Shown: positions 8,969 through 18,418 of the stretch, piece by piece
How the letters are laid out: each line of letters opens with the position of its first letter
Numbering within the stretch: position 1 is the first letter of the stretch
NCBI GenBank assembly: GCA_017619355.1
Contig: JAFZSO010000022.1
Span: 1 to 61,984 of the forward strand
From: Muribaculaceae bacterium
GTDB lineage: Bacteria > Bacteroidota > Bacteroidia > Bacteroidales > Muribaculaceae
Direction: 5' to 3'
Length of the DNA: 61,984 nucleotides
Made by a program: the position numbers and the translations under genes
The notes under the pieces: generated by a model
The model's database searches: none
Told to the model about the DNA's origin: nothing
What the model saw: only the letters and a program-made list of their open reading frames with translations

Positions 8969-9943
8969 TTATGATGCTTGTTTCGCTGTTTCTGAGAATG
9001 GCACATAAATTTTCTCTTTCAAGAAAATGAAACGGCTCAGTTTCACCTTGTCACAAATCCAAGCGCAAATCAAGCATCCTGCCATTACAAACACTGTGGC
9101 ACATACCAAGAAACTCAGTGCTGTGGGGTCGAAACTGAAATAACCCGAGACAGACTTGGTGAGCACGGTAAATATTGCCGAGAACACAACAATTGACAGC
9201 GAGTTGCGTCCAAGATAGCAGAAGACTCTTCTGATGAACTTACCACACACAGGATAAGTCCAAAGCAGAAAACTGATGACAAGCAATGTGATGACTATTC
9301 CTGGTAAAGTCCAACTTTTGAAATAGGCGGGAAAACAAAACAGGATACCCAGCGGCAATAGCGCCAACCAAGAAGGTTTGATGATATCCATAAATGGTCT
9401 GCCGCTTCGGTTCATGAGCACACCTATCAGGAAGTAAATCACATTCTTCCACTCGATGCCTACAGGCATCCTTGTGACGCCAAAGAGTGCAAGCGACATA
9501 AAAAGAAATGCATTTACACTTTTCAGTTTGAGTGCTTTATAGGATATATAGTAGATAACAAGACACACAATCAATGTGTGCAGGTACCAGTAGGGGCCCG
9601 TGGGCTGGGTTGCTAAGCGCTTGAGCATCTCTATGACTGACAAGTGGTCGATTGTATTATTGGCATGCAACGACTTGCCTACCCAATAAACCATCAGCAC
9701 ATAAATCATTTCAAACAGCACATAGGGCAAAGCCAGCCGCAACACGCTTTTTGAGAAAGTGCGTGGCCGCTTGTGTATGTTGGCCAGATAACCAGAGATG
9801 AGCATAAAGGCCGACATGTGAAAGGTGTACACCGCCTCACGTGTGAGCGGGTAGGTGATTTCTACCAACCTCAAGTGAAATATCACCATGAGCATGATAA
9901 AGATACCCTTCAAATAATCGATCTGTAATACTCTGTCCTGCAT
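8969..9943 (-). CDS. Membrane acyltransferase (acyltransferase 3 family)
   Basis: A 324-residue multi-pass membrane protein. It begins with RVLQIDYLKGIFIMLMVIFH, where the Asp and the helix-embedded His fit the acyltransferase-3 (OafA/WecH/fucose 4-O-acetylase) pattern, and has about ten predicted helices. It lies within the polysaccharide cluster, 9 bases after the Wzz-like gene, and probably O-acylates the sugar repeat unit or lipid-linked intermediate. It is only distantly related to the second acyltransferase at 18419. Confidence 0.82.
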   Translation of the reverse strand: MQDRVLQIDYLKGIFIMLMVIFHLRLVEITYPLTREAVYTFHMSAFMLISGYLANIHKRPRTFSKSVLRLALPYVLFEMIYVLMVYWVGKSLHANNTIDHLSVIEMLKRLATQPTGPYWYLHTLIVCLVIYYISYKALKLKSVNAFLFMSLALFGVTRMPVGIEWKNVIYFLIGVLMNRSGRPFMDIIKPSWLALLPLGILFCFPAYFKSWTLPGIVITLLVISFLLWTYPVCGKFIRRVFCYLGRNSLSIVVFSAIFTVLTKSVSGYFSFDPTALSFLVCATVFVMAGCLICAWICDKVKLSRFIFLKEKIYVPFSETAKQAS

Positions 9944-9952
9944 CGCTTGATT

Positions 9953-11968
9953 TTAGATAATTGCAATGTGGTTGTCGGGTTCAATGTTTTGAGTTGCCTG
10001 AGTGAATTGTTTGCGCTTTGTCACACCTTTGTTGAGAGCCAGCACCAGCATGGTATTGTCGCTATCGAGCAGGTCGGCAATCTCGTTAAGGTTGCAGTCA
10101 ACAGGCAGTTCTACCAGCGTGTATTCACCATTGTCAATCGCTTGGTTTATCTCGTTGAAGATGTCACCCGCCAGCAGTTGGTCAGTATCATTCACGGCGA
10201 ATACTCGGCACGGTTGCTCGATGTTGTTCAGGGTGGCAGCAAGATCGTTAACCAGACCCCTTGCCTCATGGTTAAAAGGAGCTACCAGCACTCTCTTGTA
10301 GTCATGCTGCAAGAGAGCGGCACGCACATTCTTGATATTGTTCACATCCTTCTTGGGATGTAGTTCAATGGCCGATGCTTCCCATTCCTTAGGAAGGTCA
10401 TAAGCATTCTGAATGGTATTCTTGCGACGCATGCGCCACAACACCCACAGCAGCGGCAACAGTAAACCCAAAAGCAAGCAGGCGATGCCGACAAGCATAG
10501 GTTTCTTTTTGCTGGGTTTGGTAGAACTGTAGGCCTCGTCAATCACAAAACTAGGTGTCACATTCGATGTAAGGTTGAGCAGGCTGCTTTCTTTTTTCTG
10601 GAGCAGGAATATATAAAGTTCGTTTTTGAGTTCGCGATCACGCATGAGATTGACATACTCACGCTCGTAACCTGGCATCTGTTCAAACCTGCCCATCGCC
10701 TGATTGGCATGCGAACTGATTACATCGGCACGGTGCTTGGCATTGGAAATGCTCTTCTCCACATTGCGCACCACGGCCTTCTTGGCAGCGGCAATCTTGT
10801 TGTTGAGTTCCACAAGAACCGTATTGTTAGGTTTCGCCGACTTTTCGAGTTCGGTGCGCTCCTGCACCATCTTGTTGTATTGAGTGATATTTTCGTCTTT
10901 CATTCCCTCGAAGGTGGGGATGAGTTCACTGCCTTTTACTGAATTGATGGAACCGAGCATCATCTCGAGCAGCCTGATTTCGTTGCGTGCCGAGTCTACC
11001 ATCATCTGAATCTTGGCGCTTTGCTGCAAATAGGCCGATGCTTCGATCGTGGGCATATTCACATCGCGCGACCGCTTGAACGACTCGATGCGTCCCTCGG
11101 TATCGCTCAGTTCACCCATCAGGGCATTGATGCGGTTGGTGTAGAAGTCGTATTCCTCCTGGGCTTTGTCGTTCTTGCGCTCAATGCGCTTGTCGTTATA
11201 GCCCCTCATGATTGTGTTCAAGATATCCTTGCCACGCTCTACGCTAGCATCGGCATAGCTCAGCGAAATCACATCGCTCTTTTTGTTGTCTTGCCAAATC
11301 TTGATGAGGCTGGTAAAATACTCGCACATCTTGGCATTGCCAGACACATTGATGACAATATGCTTGTTGAGAGCATCGCTGTAGAGCGGTCCTTTCAGTA
11401 GTTGAAACTTGCCGCAAGGTGCCTTGACCGAGAGCGGAAAGGTGATGTTGCCGTACTCTGCCACCGTTTTCTTGAGCAGTCCCTGATTGACGGTAACATC
11501 GGCTGTGCCGCCACGATGCAGGTGAACGTTCACCTGAAAACTGGTGCGCAGCGTATCGAAGAACTCGTCAGGGGCTTCCATCATCACGGGGCTGGTCTTG
11601 TAAAGAATTTCTTTCTTAAGACCATCCTTTTCAAGGTAAGTGCGATTGAGGCCTAAGGTCTTGACGGTGCGGAGCATCACATCGTGCGACTTCACGATTT
11701 CTATCTCGTTGTCGATGGAGGCAGAGCCGAAACCGCCCACTGAGAAGGTGCGCATGAGTTGAGCCATGCCGCCAGCCTTTTTCAGCGATCCGCTGCCATC
11801 ACTCTCTTCTTCAAGCAGCAGCGATGCATTAATGTCGTATTGAGGCATGTGCTTGATATTATAGACGATAGCCAGCGTGATAAAGAAAAGAAGGGAACCG
11901 AGGAACCACCACTTGCCTTGCTTGATGGCCCTGATGTGTCGCCTGAGGTCTAATGAGTCATTTTCCAT
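9953..11968 (-). CDS. Wzz-type polysaccharide chain-length protein with a degenerate BY-kinase domain
   Basis: The 671-residue protein has an N-terminal helix (about 20-37, WWFLGSLLFFITLAIVY), a long periplasmic region with coiled coil (about 250-420), and a second helix near 490-512 (LVGIACLLLGLLLPLLWVL). A cytoplasmic domain follows that aligns in layout to bacterial tyrosine kinases (KRVLVAPFNHEARGLVNDLA, RVFAVNDTD, YTLVELPVDCNL). The Walker A glycine/lysine loop, the Asp-rich Walker A' and B motifs and the C-terminal Tyr cluster are all missing. It should control chain length with the Wza-like protein, but cannot bind ATP in the usual way. It sits 4 bases after the polymerase gene. Confidence 0.88.
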   Translation of the reverse strand: MENDSLDLRRHIRAIKQGKWWFLGSLLFFITLAIVYNIKHMPQYDINASLLLEEESDGSGSLKKAGGMAQLMRTFSVGGFGSASIDNEIEIVKSHDVMLRTVKTLGLNRTYLEKDGLKKEILYKTSPVMMEAPDEFFDTLRTSFQVNVHLHRGGTADVTVNQGLLKKTVAEYGNITFPLSVKAPCGKFQLLKGPLYSDALNKHIVINVSGNAKMCEYFTSLIKIWQDNKKSDVISLSYADASVERGKDILNTIMRGYNDKRIERKNDKAQEEYDFYTNRINALMGELSDTEGRIESFKRSRDVNMPTIEASAYLQQSAKIQMMVDSARNEIRLLEMMLGSINSVKGSELIPTFEGMKDENITQYNKMVQERTELEKSAKPNNTVLVELNNKIAAAKKAVVRNVEKSISNAKHRADVISSHANQAMGRFEQMPGYEREYVNLMRDRELKNELYIFLLQKKESSLLNLTSNVTPSFVIDEAYSSTKPSKKKPMLVGIACLLLGLLLPLLWVLWRMRRKNTIQNAYDLPKEWEASAIELHPKKDVNNIKNVRAALLQHDYKRVLVAPFNHEARGLVNDLAATLNNIEQPCRVFAVNDTDQLLAGDIFNEINQAIDNGEYTLVELPVDCNLNEIADLLDSDNTMLVLALNKGVTKRKQFTQATQNIEPDNHIAII

Positions 11969-11972
11969 AAGT

Positions 11973-13205
11973 TTATGTTGTAATTTGATTTGTTTTTGTG
12001 ATATGATATTCTTGAGAGTAAGCTAATGCCAGAATGGCAACAATCATCATGCCATGAGCTTGAGAGAAGATTGTGCCTGTTGTGTTTTCGATAAGAATGG
12101 CACATATCGCAAGAACTCCCACAATAAAAAAAAATCGCAGAAGTTTAGTATTGGCCTTGAACAGGACAAACAATTTCTTATAGGCCCAACGCCAAAGTAC
12201 AATGAATAAGATTATACCAACAACGCCAAATTGCGCTAAAGACGGATAATAGGCATCGCAAATGAAGTCGGGCATAGACTCCGAGAGTCCATACACCTTG
12301 TCGATGCCATATTCATAATAAAGCCCTGAGTAATTGGCCGACGAAGCATAAGTGGCAAATGAAGCCAGACCACTGCCCAACAAGGTGTAATCGGCAATAA
12401 TCAGCCCAGCAGTAGCATAAAGCACCGGGCGAGCATAGGTTTGAATCTCTGAAGGATTAAAAGTGCCAGAGTTTCCAGTTATAAAATAGTATGAAATCTT
12501 GTTCCAGGTCACAGCGAACAACACGCTTGCCAACAATAGAACCACAAGCATATATTGCGGTTTGAACCCATGGAACATCATAGGTTTGTATAGCCAAAGG
12601 AAAAAGACACAAAGCACTGCTTCACCCAAGAACTTGGCTTTCATGCAGGGTATACCACAAGCCAGCAAAGCCATCACAATGAGTTTGTCTTTCTTCTCTA
12701 CCGTGCCATCAGGCTTCACACAGCACAACAAGTAGAAGACGGCACTCACAAAGGCTGTGGCGCCACAATAGGCGAGATGCCCCACCAATTGCTCCATCAT
12801 GTAGTTACTCAAGAAATACATGGGCAGCACTGCAATGGCATTGATGATACAAATGGTCTTAATGATGAATTTCTCCTTGGTTGACAACTTAGGTCGTATT
12901 GCCAAAATTACAAGCAGTGACAAGAATGGTTTGATCTCAAGCACAAAATCCATCAGCACATAGGGAGCAGTGTTATAGGACTTGAACAGCAATGTGTAAG
13001 CCAGATAGAAGAACATCACACCTATCAGCATAAAAAGCGGAATGTAGCGCTTGAAATTGCGATTCAACACACAATCGAGCACGGCAATGGCAAGAAAGAC
13101 GAAACTGCCCACCTCATCAAGATATTTAATATACACAATGCTTGGCAGCAGTCCTGCCAAGCAGATGATGATGAGCCAGTTGCACAGTTTGTCAAGTCTA
13201 ACCAT
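11973..13205 (-). CDS. Polysaccharide polymerase / O-antigen ligase-like membrane protein (Wzy-like)
   Basis: A 410-residue, very hydrophobic protein with about 11-12 predicted helices and a large loop before the late helices (about residues 255-320, containing NYSGLYYEYGIDKVYGLSES). This topology is that of Wzy polymerases and O-antigen ligases. No catalytic motif is strong enough to separate these. Position between the Wza-like exporter and the Wzz-like protein favours Wzy. Sequence conservation in the family is low, so the call rests on topology and context. Confidence 0.75.
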   Translation of the reverse strand: MVRLDKLCNWLIIICLAGLLPSIVYIKYLDEVGSFVFLAIAVLDCVLNRNFKRYIPLFMLIGVMFFYLAYTLLFKSYNTAPYVLMDFVLEIKPFLSLLVILAIRPKLSTKEKFIIKTICIINAIAVLPMYFLSNYMMEQLVGHLAYCGATAFVSAVFYLLCCVKPDGTVEKKDKLIVMALLACGIPCMKAKFLGEAVLCVFFLWLYKPMMFHGFKPQYMLVVLLLASVLFAVTWNKISYYFITGNSGTFNPSEIQTYARPVLYATAGLIIADYTLLGSGLASFATYASSANYSGLYYEYGIDKVYGLSESMPDFICDAYYPSLAQFGVVGIILFIVLWRWAYKKLFVLFKANTKLLRFFFIVGVLAICAILIENTTGTIFSQAHGMMIVAILALAYSQEYHITKTNQITT

Positions 13206-13217
13206 GGAAATCTGGTT

Positions 13218-14021
13218 TTATTTCACCGTGAGCGCGATCACAAGTGATGCGATGACCGATGCAGCACTGACGATGGTAGAGATGACCGACAGTTTGTAAC
13301 CATTGTTCTGATTGTAAGTCGAGTTGTCGGCTTTCACATCGTTGGTCTGCACATACACCACATCGTTCTGCTGCAAATAGAAGTATGGGGAAGCAAAAAT
13401 GCTGTTGTCCATCAGGTTCATGCGCTGGAACGACTTCTGTCCATCCACTTCACGAATCACCATCACATTGTCGCGACGGCCCCACTCAGTGAGGTCGCCG
13501 GCTGCGGCAAGGGCATCGAGAATGCTGAACCGCTTGCTGGTCACACGCATGCGCTGCGGAGCTTTCACCTCTCCCATCACGTTCACATAGAACCCCATCG
13601 ATTCCACTTTCACATAGGGGTCTTTCACCTCCTCTGCCACTTTGTTCTTGATGATGGTGGCAATCTCGTCGGTAGTGAGCCCTTTCACATGAAGGACTCC
13701 TAACACTGGCAATGTGATGTTGCCCTGCTTATCCACAATATAGGTCTGCAGACGCGGTTGCCCGTTGGCCTCAGTAACACCCTTCGATGCGGTATTGCTA
13801 AGAGGCAGATTATACTTGGCTGTCACTTCGGGGATTTCAGAACTAACCGTGATGACGAGCTCGTCCTCGGGCTGAATAGTGATTCCATAGTCGTTACCAT
13901 CGGGCATAGTGCCATTTATCTGGTTTTCAATATTCTTGAAATAGATGAGGTCGTTTGGTTTGGTTGAACTGCATGAGAGCAATGCCACACCCAATAAGGC
14001 ACAAAATATTTTCTTTATCAT
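13218..14021 (-). CDS. Wza-like polysaccharide export lipoprotein
   Basis: The 267-residue protein has a lipoprotein signal ending LLGVALLSCSS (Cys near residue 17). The polysaccharide export (PES) domain follows, with ITIQPEDELVITVSSEIP and ITLPVLGVLHVKGLTTDEI, then a SLBB-like segment (VNVMGEVKAPQRM to ILDALAAAGDLTEWGRRDNV), and a final hydrophobic helix (about 245-265). Such proteins form the outer-membrane channel for capsule or exopolysaccharide. It is upstream of Wzy-like and Wzz-like genes in the same direction. Confidence 0.92.
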   Translation of the reverse strand: MIKKIFCALLGVALLSCSSTKPNDLIYFKNIENQINGTMPDGNDYGITIQPEDELVITVSSEIPEVTAKYNLPLSNTASKGVTEANGQPRLQTYIVDKQGNITLPVLGVLHVKGLTTDEIATIIKNKVAEEVKDPYVKVESMGFYVNVMGEVKAPQRMRVTSKRFSILDALAAAGDLTEWGRRDNVMVIREVDGQKSFQRMNLMDNSIFASPYFYLQQNDVVYVQTNDVKADNSTYNQNNGYKLSVISTIVSAASVIASLVIALTVK

Positions 14022-14135
14022 AGTTTATTTTATTATTAATTACATAGGTAACGAATAAACTCTATTATTATTGTGCGAAGTAACAAAAAAAATAGGTGCA
14101 ATGCAAAAGAAAGAGGTGCAATCGCTTAAAAATGA

Positions 14136-15566
14136 TTAGGTGAGGTGTAACTTGTTACGCAATTTGTCAGCTATCTCGGCCTTAAGGTCTTTTGGCATGA
14201 AATAGAGCATGATAATCGTCACCATAACCACATAAGCAACATCCATCCAAAGCGACGAGTTGAAGTAGAATGGCAGGGCACTGATGCCAATCATGGCAAT
14301 GGGAAAAATTGATGATTTCTTGATTATAAGTTTAAAGTATCGTTGCATGTCAAACCACCTGATAGTGGCTATCACCAGGAATGTAATGAAAGTGGTGGCA
14401 ATCACACCATAAACACCCATGAACTGGACTAAAGTGAAGTTAAGGAGAATGCTCACCGCAGTGCCTATGAGCATCGAAGGCAAAGCACGCTTGGTGTCCT
14501 TGGCACACTGGTAACCCATATCGAAGAATAAAGCTAGTGCAAAAAGGGCCGCCGTAATCGACATCGGGTAGATAAACCACAAACTTTCTTGATATTTGAC
14601 AGGAACTAACCAGCCGTAATTAATCTTCAGCAAGAATGAAAACACAATCAAAATGAACGCCAAAGCATAGATATAGCTATTAAAAATTCTTGTGAAAAAC
14701 ACATCTTTATCATCGCTCTTGTATTGCAAAATGGCGGTTTCCTGCCAGGCAGCCTGAAAAATAGCACTCAGAGTCTGCAAAACACTGGCAAAACGAGCAG
14801 CGGCAGCATAGAGCCCCGTAACTGCCAAACCTAAGAAATGCTGAATGAACAGGCGGTCGCTGCTATAGGTAATCGCCCAGCAGAGTGAGCCAGGAATCAG
14901 TGGCAGAGAAAAGCGGATAATCTCCTTGCCAATAATGCGATAGTGACATTTTAAACTGAAATATCTGCGCCATGTTTTCACCCTCAAGTCAATAATAGCT
15001 ACGGCAGCAATGCGTGCTATAATATTAGCGATGAAAATACCTTTCACCCCCATATCAAACCACACCACAAGAATGACGCTGAAAACAGCAATTCCAAAAG
15101 CCGACAGAATACCGATTGCTACAAAAGCCTTGTTGTTTCCCAACCCTCTGATAACCTGAGAAATTACTTCTTGCATCGACATTACAACAAGCAATGCCAC
15201 AGTATACCACAAAAATGGAATAGTCATGAAAAGAGAAAGCATGATAGCCAGCCCCACCCACACACCTAAACTGGAGAAAAGCGTGCGGTAAACCATCGTA
15301 ACGATTTGGGTGCGCTCTTCATTACTCTCGCTGTCGAGCAGGAAGCGGAAAGCTCCGTCGCGCAACTGTAATGTGGAGAGTGGCATAACCAGAAATATTA
15401 CCGTCAAGCAGGTGTCGTAAAAACCATAGCCAGCAGGTTCCACAAAGTGGGTGTAAAGTGGTACCATAAGGAAGGTGATAATCTTGGAACCAAGATTACC
15501 GATGGCATAAATTCCTATGTCTTTCAGGAATTTAGAGGACCTGCTCTGTGTGCCATTCTGCTGCAT
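14136..15566 (-). CDS. Oligosaccharide flippase, Wzx-like
   Basis: A 476-residue membrane protein with about 14 predicted helices and the N-terminal pattern FLKDIGIYAIGNLGSKIITF typical of Wzx/MOP flippases. It would flip the lipid-linked repeat unit across the inner membrane for polymerisation. A clear promoter lies just upstream (15605-15635), so this gene may begin the downstream run wza-wzy-wzz. A 114-base gap separates it from the Wza-like gene. Confidence 0.9.
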   Translation of the reverse strand: MQQNGTQSRSSKFLKDIGIYAIGNLGSKIITFLMVPLYTHFVEPAGYGFYDTCLTVIFLVMPLSTLQLRDGAFRFLLDSESNEERTQIVTMVYRTLFSSLGVWVGLAIMLSLFMTIPFLWYTVALLVVMSMQEVISQVIRGLGNNKAFVAIGILSAFGIAVFSVILVVWFDMGVKGIFIANIIARIAAVAIIDLRVKTWRRYFSLKCHYRIIGKEIIRFSLPLIPGSLCWAITYSSDRLFIQHFLGLAVTGLYAAAARFASVLQTLSAIFQAAWQETAILQYKSDDKDVFFTRIFNSYIYALAFILIVFSFLLKINYGWLVPVKYQESLWFIYPMSITAALFALALFFDMGYQCAKDTKRALPSMLIGTAVSILLNFTLVQFMGVYGVIATTFITFLVIATIRWFDMQRYFKLIIKKSSIFPIAMIGISALPFYFNSSLWMDVAYVVMVTIIMLYFMPKDLKAEIADKLRNKLHLT

Positions 15567-15604
15567 GGAGTGCGTGAAAAATAATTCAGTTAAAGTTGAA
15601 TCTG

Positions 15605-15635
15605 CAAAGTTATTGCATTTTTCTCACAATACAAA
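15605..15635 (-). promoter_or_regulatory. Promoter of the flippase gene
   Basis: On the minus strand, TTTG (15632-15635), 19 bases, then TAACTTTG (15605-15612). It lies about 40 bases from the wzx start and fits the Bacteroidetes consensus exactly. Confidence 0.65.
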
Positions 15636-15793
15636 ATATGAAATCCTCTATGTATGACGCTGCTAATGAAATTTATTGATATTCAGTACATTAATGTTTA
15701 ATGTAACATTTAAGCTGCAATGGCGAAAATATAATCAAGATACACGTTAAACGCTCGATGAAAGCATTGCACTTTATGGACCTTTAAGGTCAT

Positions 15794-16897
15794 TTAGCTT
15801 TCTTTTTTATCTTGATTGGCACAAAGATGCTTGCAAATTATATCATAGACTCTCTCAGCCATTTGTTGCTCGTTAAACAGTTTTTTTACAAAAGTGCTGT
15901 TGCCGGCTCCAATCTCGCGCAGCTGCTCCTGCGGCATTGAGCATACATTATTGATAGCCTCAACCATTGAACTAACATTATAAGGTTCCGTTTTAATCAC
16001 ACCAGGAGCTTTGTCTATATAGTCGGCTGTGCTTGTTGTTCGGGTGACAATGAGGGGTTTTCCCATAGCCATCGATTGCAGAATGGTCATTTGGCCATAA
16101 GAATATTTGTATTCTGGCAACGGGACAAAAACCGCCGCACTTTCAACGGTCATTTCTAACAACTTTGATATGGGTACCTTTGGAAAGAATTTTATGTTTT
16201 TGAATTCTTTGTACTTGTTGCTGAGAGATGTATCGCCCACAATACAGAGAGTATAATCAACGGTATCGGCCTGTATAAAAGCTTCGCACAAAGTATGGTA
16301 GTCTCTTTTTGCGTAACCAACCGATATAAACTGATGCTTGACATGTTCATTTCCTGAAACCCTATTGAAATAGTCAAAATCAGTACCAAAGGGGACAAAA
16401 TAGGTTTTTTCGCTCAGATTGGGATAAAACTCTCTGTAAAAGTCAAGTTGGCGTGAAGCATGAACTATTATTACCGGAGACTTGCGAAGGGCAAACTTGA
16501 TTATGGGTGTCTCTGTTTTATTGATGCGCGCGCCATTCAGTCCGCCAATGTCAAACATAACATGCAGAGGCTTTTTGTGCGTGAATGATGCAAGCATTTC
16601 GTAAATCAATCCACTTTGCGCGCCATGTGAGATAACAACATCATACTTATTGCGTCGCCTGAAAGCCTTGATGGGTTGGACTATATAGAATTTCAGCTTG
16701 TGCTCGAATTTACGCATTAAGTTCTCTTTGCCAATGGGAAGCACATCCACAAGCGTGTCTTTTGGAAAAAACTTGAAGAACCAATAAGGCTGATTTGTGA
16801 CAACCTTATTAGGTGCCTGAATGTTTTGATCGTCATCATTTAGTGATACGACGTTCCAGTTGGGCGTGAAAAGAATATGCAAAGGTTTGGTTACCAT
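15794..16897 (-). CDS. Glycosyltransferase, GT-B fold
   Basis: The 367-residue protein looks like a GT-B glycosyltransferase of the GT4/GT1 type: a C-terminal donor half with HQFISVGYAKRDYHTLCEAF, YTLCIVGDTS and GQMTILQSMAMGKPLIVTRT. The ATG at 16895-16897 was preferred over a TTG one codon earlier. It is the first gene of the minus-strand polysaccharide cluster, with its own promoter and a 227-base gap to the flippase. Its base composition is AT-richer than that of the plus-strand glycosyltransferase at 17233. The sugar substrate is unknown. Confidence 0.82.
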   Translation of the reverse strand: MVTKPLHILFTPNWNVVSLNDDDQNIQAPNKVVTNQPYWFFKFFPKDTLVDVLPIGKENLMRKFEHKLKFYIVQPIKAFRRRNKYDVVISHGAQSGLIYEMLASFTHKKPLHVMFDIGGLNGARINKTETPIIKFALRKSPVIIVHASRQLDFYREFYPNLSEKTYFVPFGTDFDYFNRVSGNEHVKHQFISVGYAKRDYHTLCEAFIQADTVDYTLCIVGDTSLSNKYKEFKNIKFFPKVPISKLLEMTVESAAVFVPLPEYKYSYGQMTILQSMAMGKPLIVTRTTSTADYIDKAPGVIKTEPYNVSSMVEAINNVCSMPQEQLREIGAGNSTFVKKLFNEQQMAERVYDIICKHLCANQDKKES

Positions 16898-17001
16898 CAA
16901 TATTGTCCTAAATAATTATTTACAAAAAGAAATAAAAGGAATTTGTTTAAGGTAGAAAATTACCACCATGTTCGTGCAAAAAACCATCCCTCTTATGAGC
17001 G

Positions 17002-17035
17002 CAAAGATAACACTTTTTCTCAAGTAATAGGCAAA
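17002..17035 (-). promoter_or_regulatory. Promoter of the minus-strand polysaccharide cluster
   Basis: On the minus strand, TTTG (17032-17035) and TATCTTTG (17002-17009), gap 22, about 105 bases before the first gene. The 335-base gap between the divergent genes (16898-17232) also holds a plus-strand -7 match, TAACTTTG at 17203-17210, just before the gene at 17233, without a clear -33 box. I see no gene in this gap. Confidence 0.5.
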
Positions 17036-17232
17036 TTGCCGAAAGAAATCATCAGAAAAATCACCCAGACCCTCGTATGTTTTCTTGCCTTCAAATGTAG
17101 CATAAAAGCATAAACCCGAATCGGTCATTAGGATTTGCCTCGATGACCGATTCAAGTTAAATATTTTTGTAGGAAAGAGCCGCATAATTCGCCAACAATG
17201 CGTAACTTTGCGCTTTCAAAACCGACAGAGGC

Positions 17233-18414
17233 ATGTATTTTTCACTGATTTGTCCTATTATAATATATGTATTGCTGGGTGTCGCCTTTATCCTCACCCT
17301 CATTATCGCCCTGTGCAAGTGGTGCAAGGCACGCAGGCTCGCACGCTTCGTTGACAAGGAAGATGAGCGCGAATACCTGACCGGCGAGCAACTGCCCAAG
17401 GCCTCGGTGGTGGTGTATGCCCATAACGACGCCGAGTGGCTTGAGAGCTTCCTGCCCACGCTACTGCACCAGGACTACCCTGACTATGAGGTGATAGTGG
17501 TTGATGACGCCTCGACCGATGCCAGCCGTAACCTCATCAGCGACATGCTCACCCAGTTCCCTCACCTGCATCTCACCCTCACGCCCGACCGCACCCGCGG
17601 CCTGTCGCGCAAGAAACTATCGCTCATGCTCGGCATCAAGGCCGCCCAGGGCGATGTGATAGTCACCACCAATGCCAACTGCTGCGTGACCAGCGACCAG
17701 TGGTTGCGCCTGATGCTGCGCAACTTTGTGCCGGGCACCGATGTGGTGATTGGCTACTCGCACTACCGCTACAAGAGCGACCGCCGCGCTGGGCACTGCT
17801 ACCGCGCCTTCGATACCGTGATGGTGGGCGAACAGTACCTGACCAGCGCCATCGCCGGCAAGCCTTATCGTGGCGTGAGCGACAACCTCGCCTACCGCCG
17901 CGACGCCTTCTTCCAGAACAACGGGTTCTCGAAGAACCTGGACCTGCGCTGGGGCGACGACGATGTGTTTGTGTGCGAGATTGCCGATGGCGACAACACC
18001 CGCGTGGAGCTCGCTCCCGAATCGCAAGTGGTGGCATGCTACGAGAATGTTTCGCACGCGCACACCGCCCTGAAGCAACGCCGCGACTTCACCTCGCGCA
18101 AACTGCCACGCCGCTGGCCATTCATCAGCCAAGGTCTGCTCTCAGCCCTCAACTATGGCCGCCTGGGCTGCCTTGCCGCCGCCGTGGCACTCGACTGGAA
18201 CAACATTTTCACTCTCTCGGTGGTGGCTGTGCTGCTCATCCTCTCGTGGGTGCTCTCCATCCTGCCCGTGCGCAAGAGCTGCCGTGTGCTCCAGGCACCC
18301 ATGCTCAGCGCAGGCGTTCCTTTATATAATATGTGTCGGCCGCTGGTCAACCTCTGCTACCGCCTGCGTGGACGCAAGTTGAGCCAGAGCAACCTCACCT
18401 CAATCTTCGATTAA
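17233..18414 (+). CDS. Membrane-anchored family 2 glycosyltransferase
   Basis: The 393-residue protein has an N-terminal helix (about 5-28), a GT-A domain starting ASVVVYAHNDAEWLESFL, the nucleotide-binding VIVVDDASTDAS (DD at 91-92), and LRWGDDDVFVCEI as the acid-base region. Two further helices are near residues 310-345. The usual DxD is replaced by TNANC in DVIVTTNANCC, as in some GT2 enzymes that carry altered metal sites. It overlaps no neighbour and is 4 bases before an acyltransferase; the pair probably decorates a surface glycan. High GC compared with the minus-strand cluster suggests a more ancestral locus. Confidence 0.88.
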   Translation: MYFSLICPIIIYVLLGVAFILTLIIALCKWCKARRLARFVDKEDEREYLTGEQLPKASVVVYAHNDAEWLESFLPTLLHQDYPDYEVIVVDDASTDASRNLISDMLTQFPHLHLTLTPDRTRGLSRKKLSLMLGIKAAQGDVIVTTNANCCVTSDQWLRLMLRNFVPGTDVVIGYSHYRYKSDRRAGHCYRAFDTVMVGEQYLTSAIAGKPYRGVSDNLAYRRDAFFQNNGFSKNLDLRWGDDDVFVCEIADGDNTRVELAPESQVVACYENVSHAHTALKQRRDFTSRKLPRRWPFISQGLLSALNYGRLGCLAAAVALDWNNIFTLSVVAVLLILSWVLSILPVRKSCRVLQAPMLSAGVPLYNMCRPLVNLCYRLRGRKLSQSNLTSIFD

Positions 18415-18418
18415 CGGC

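Noticed and set aside
16916-17185. 89-residue minus-strand frame upstream of the glycosyltransferase
   Set aside because: It covers the promoter boxes at 17002-17035 and has no recognisable features.
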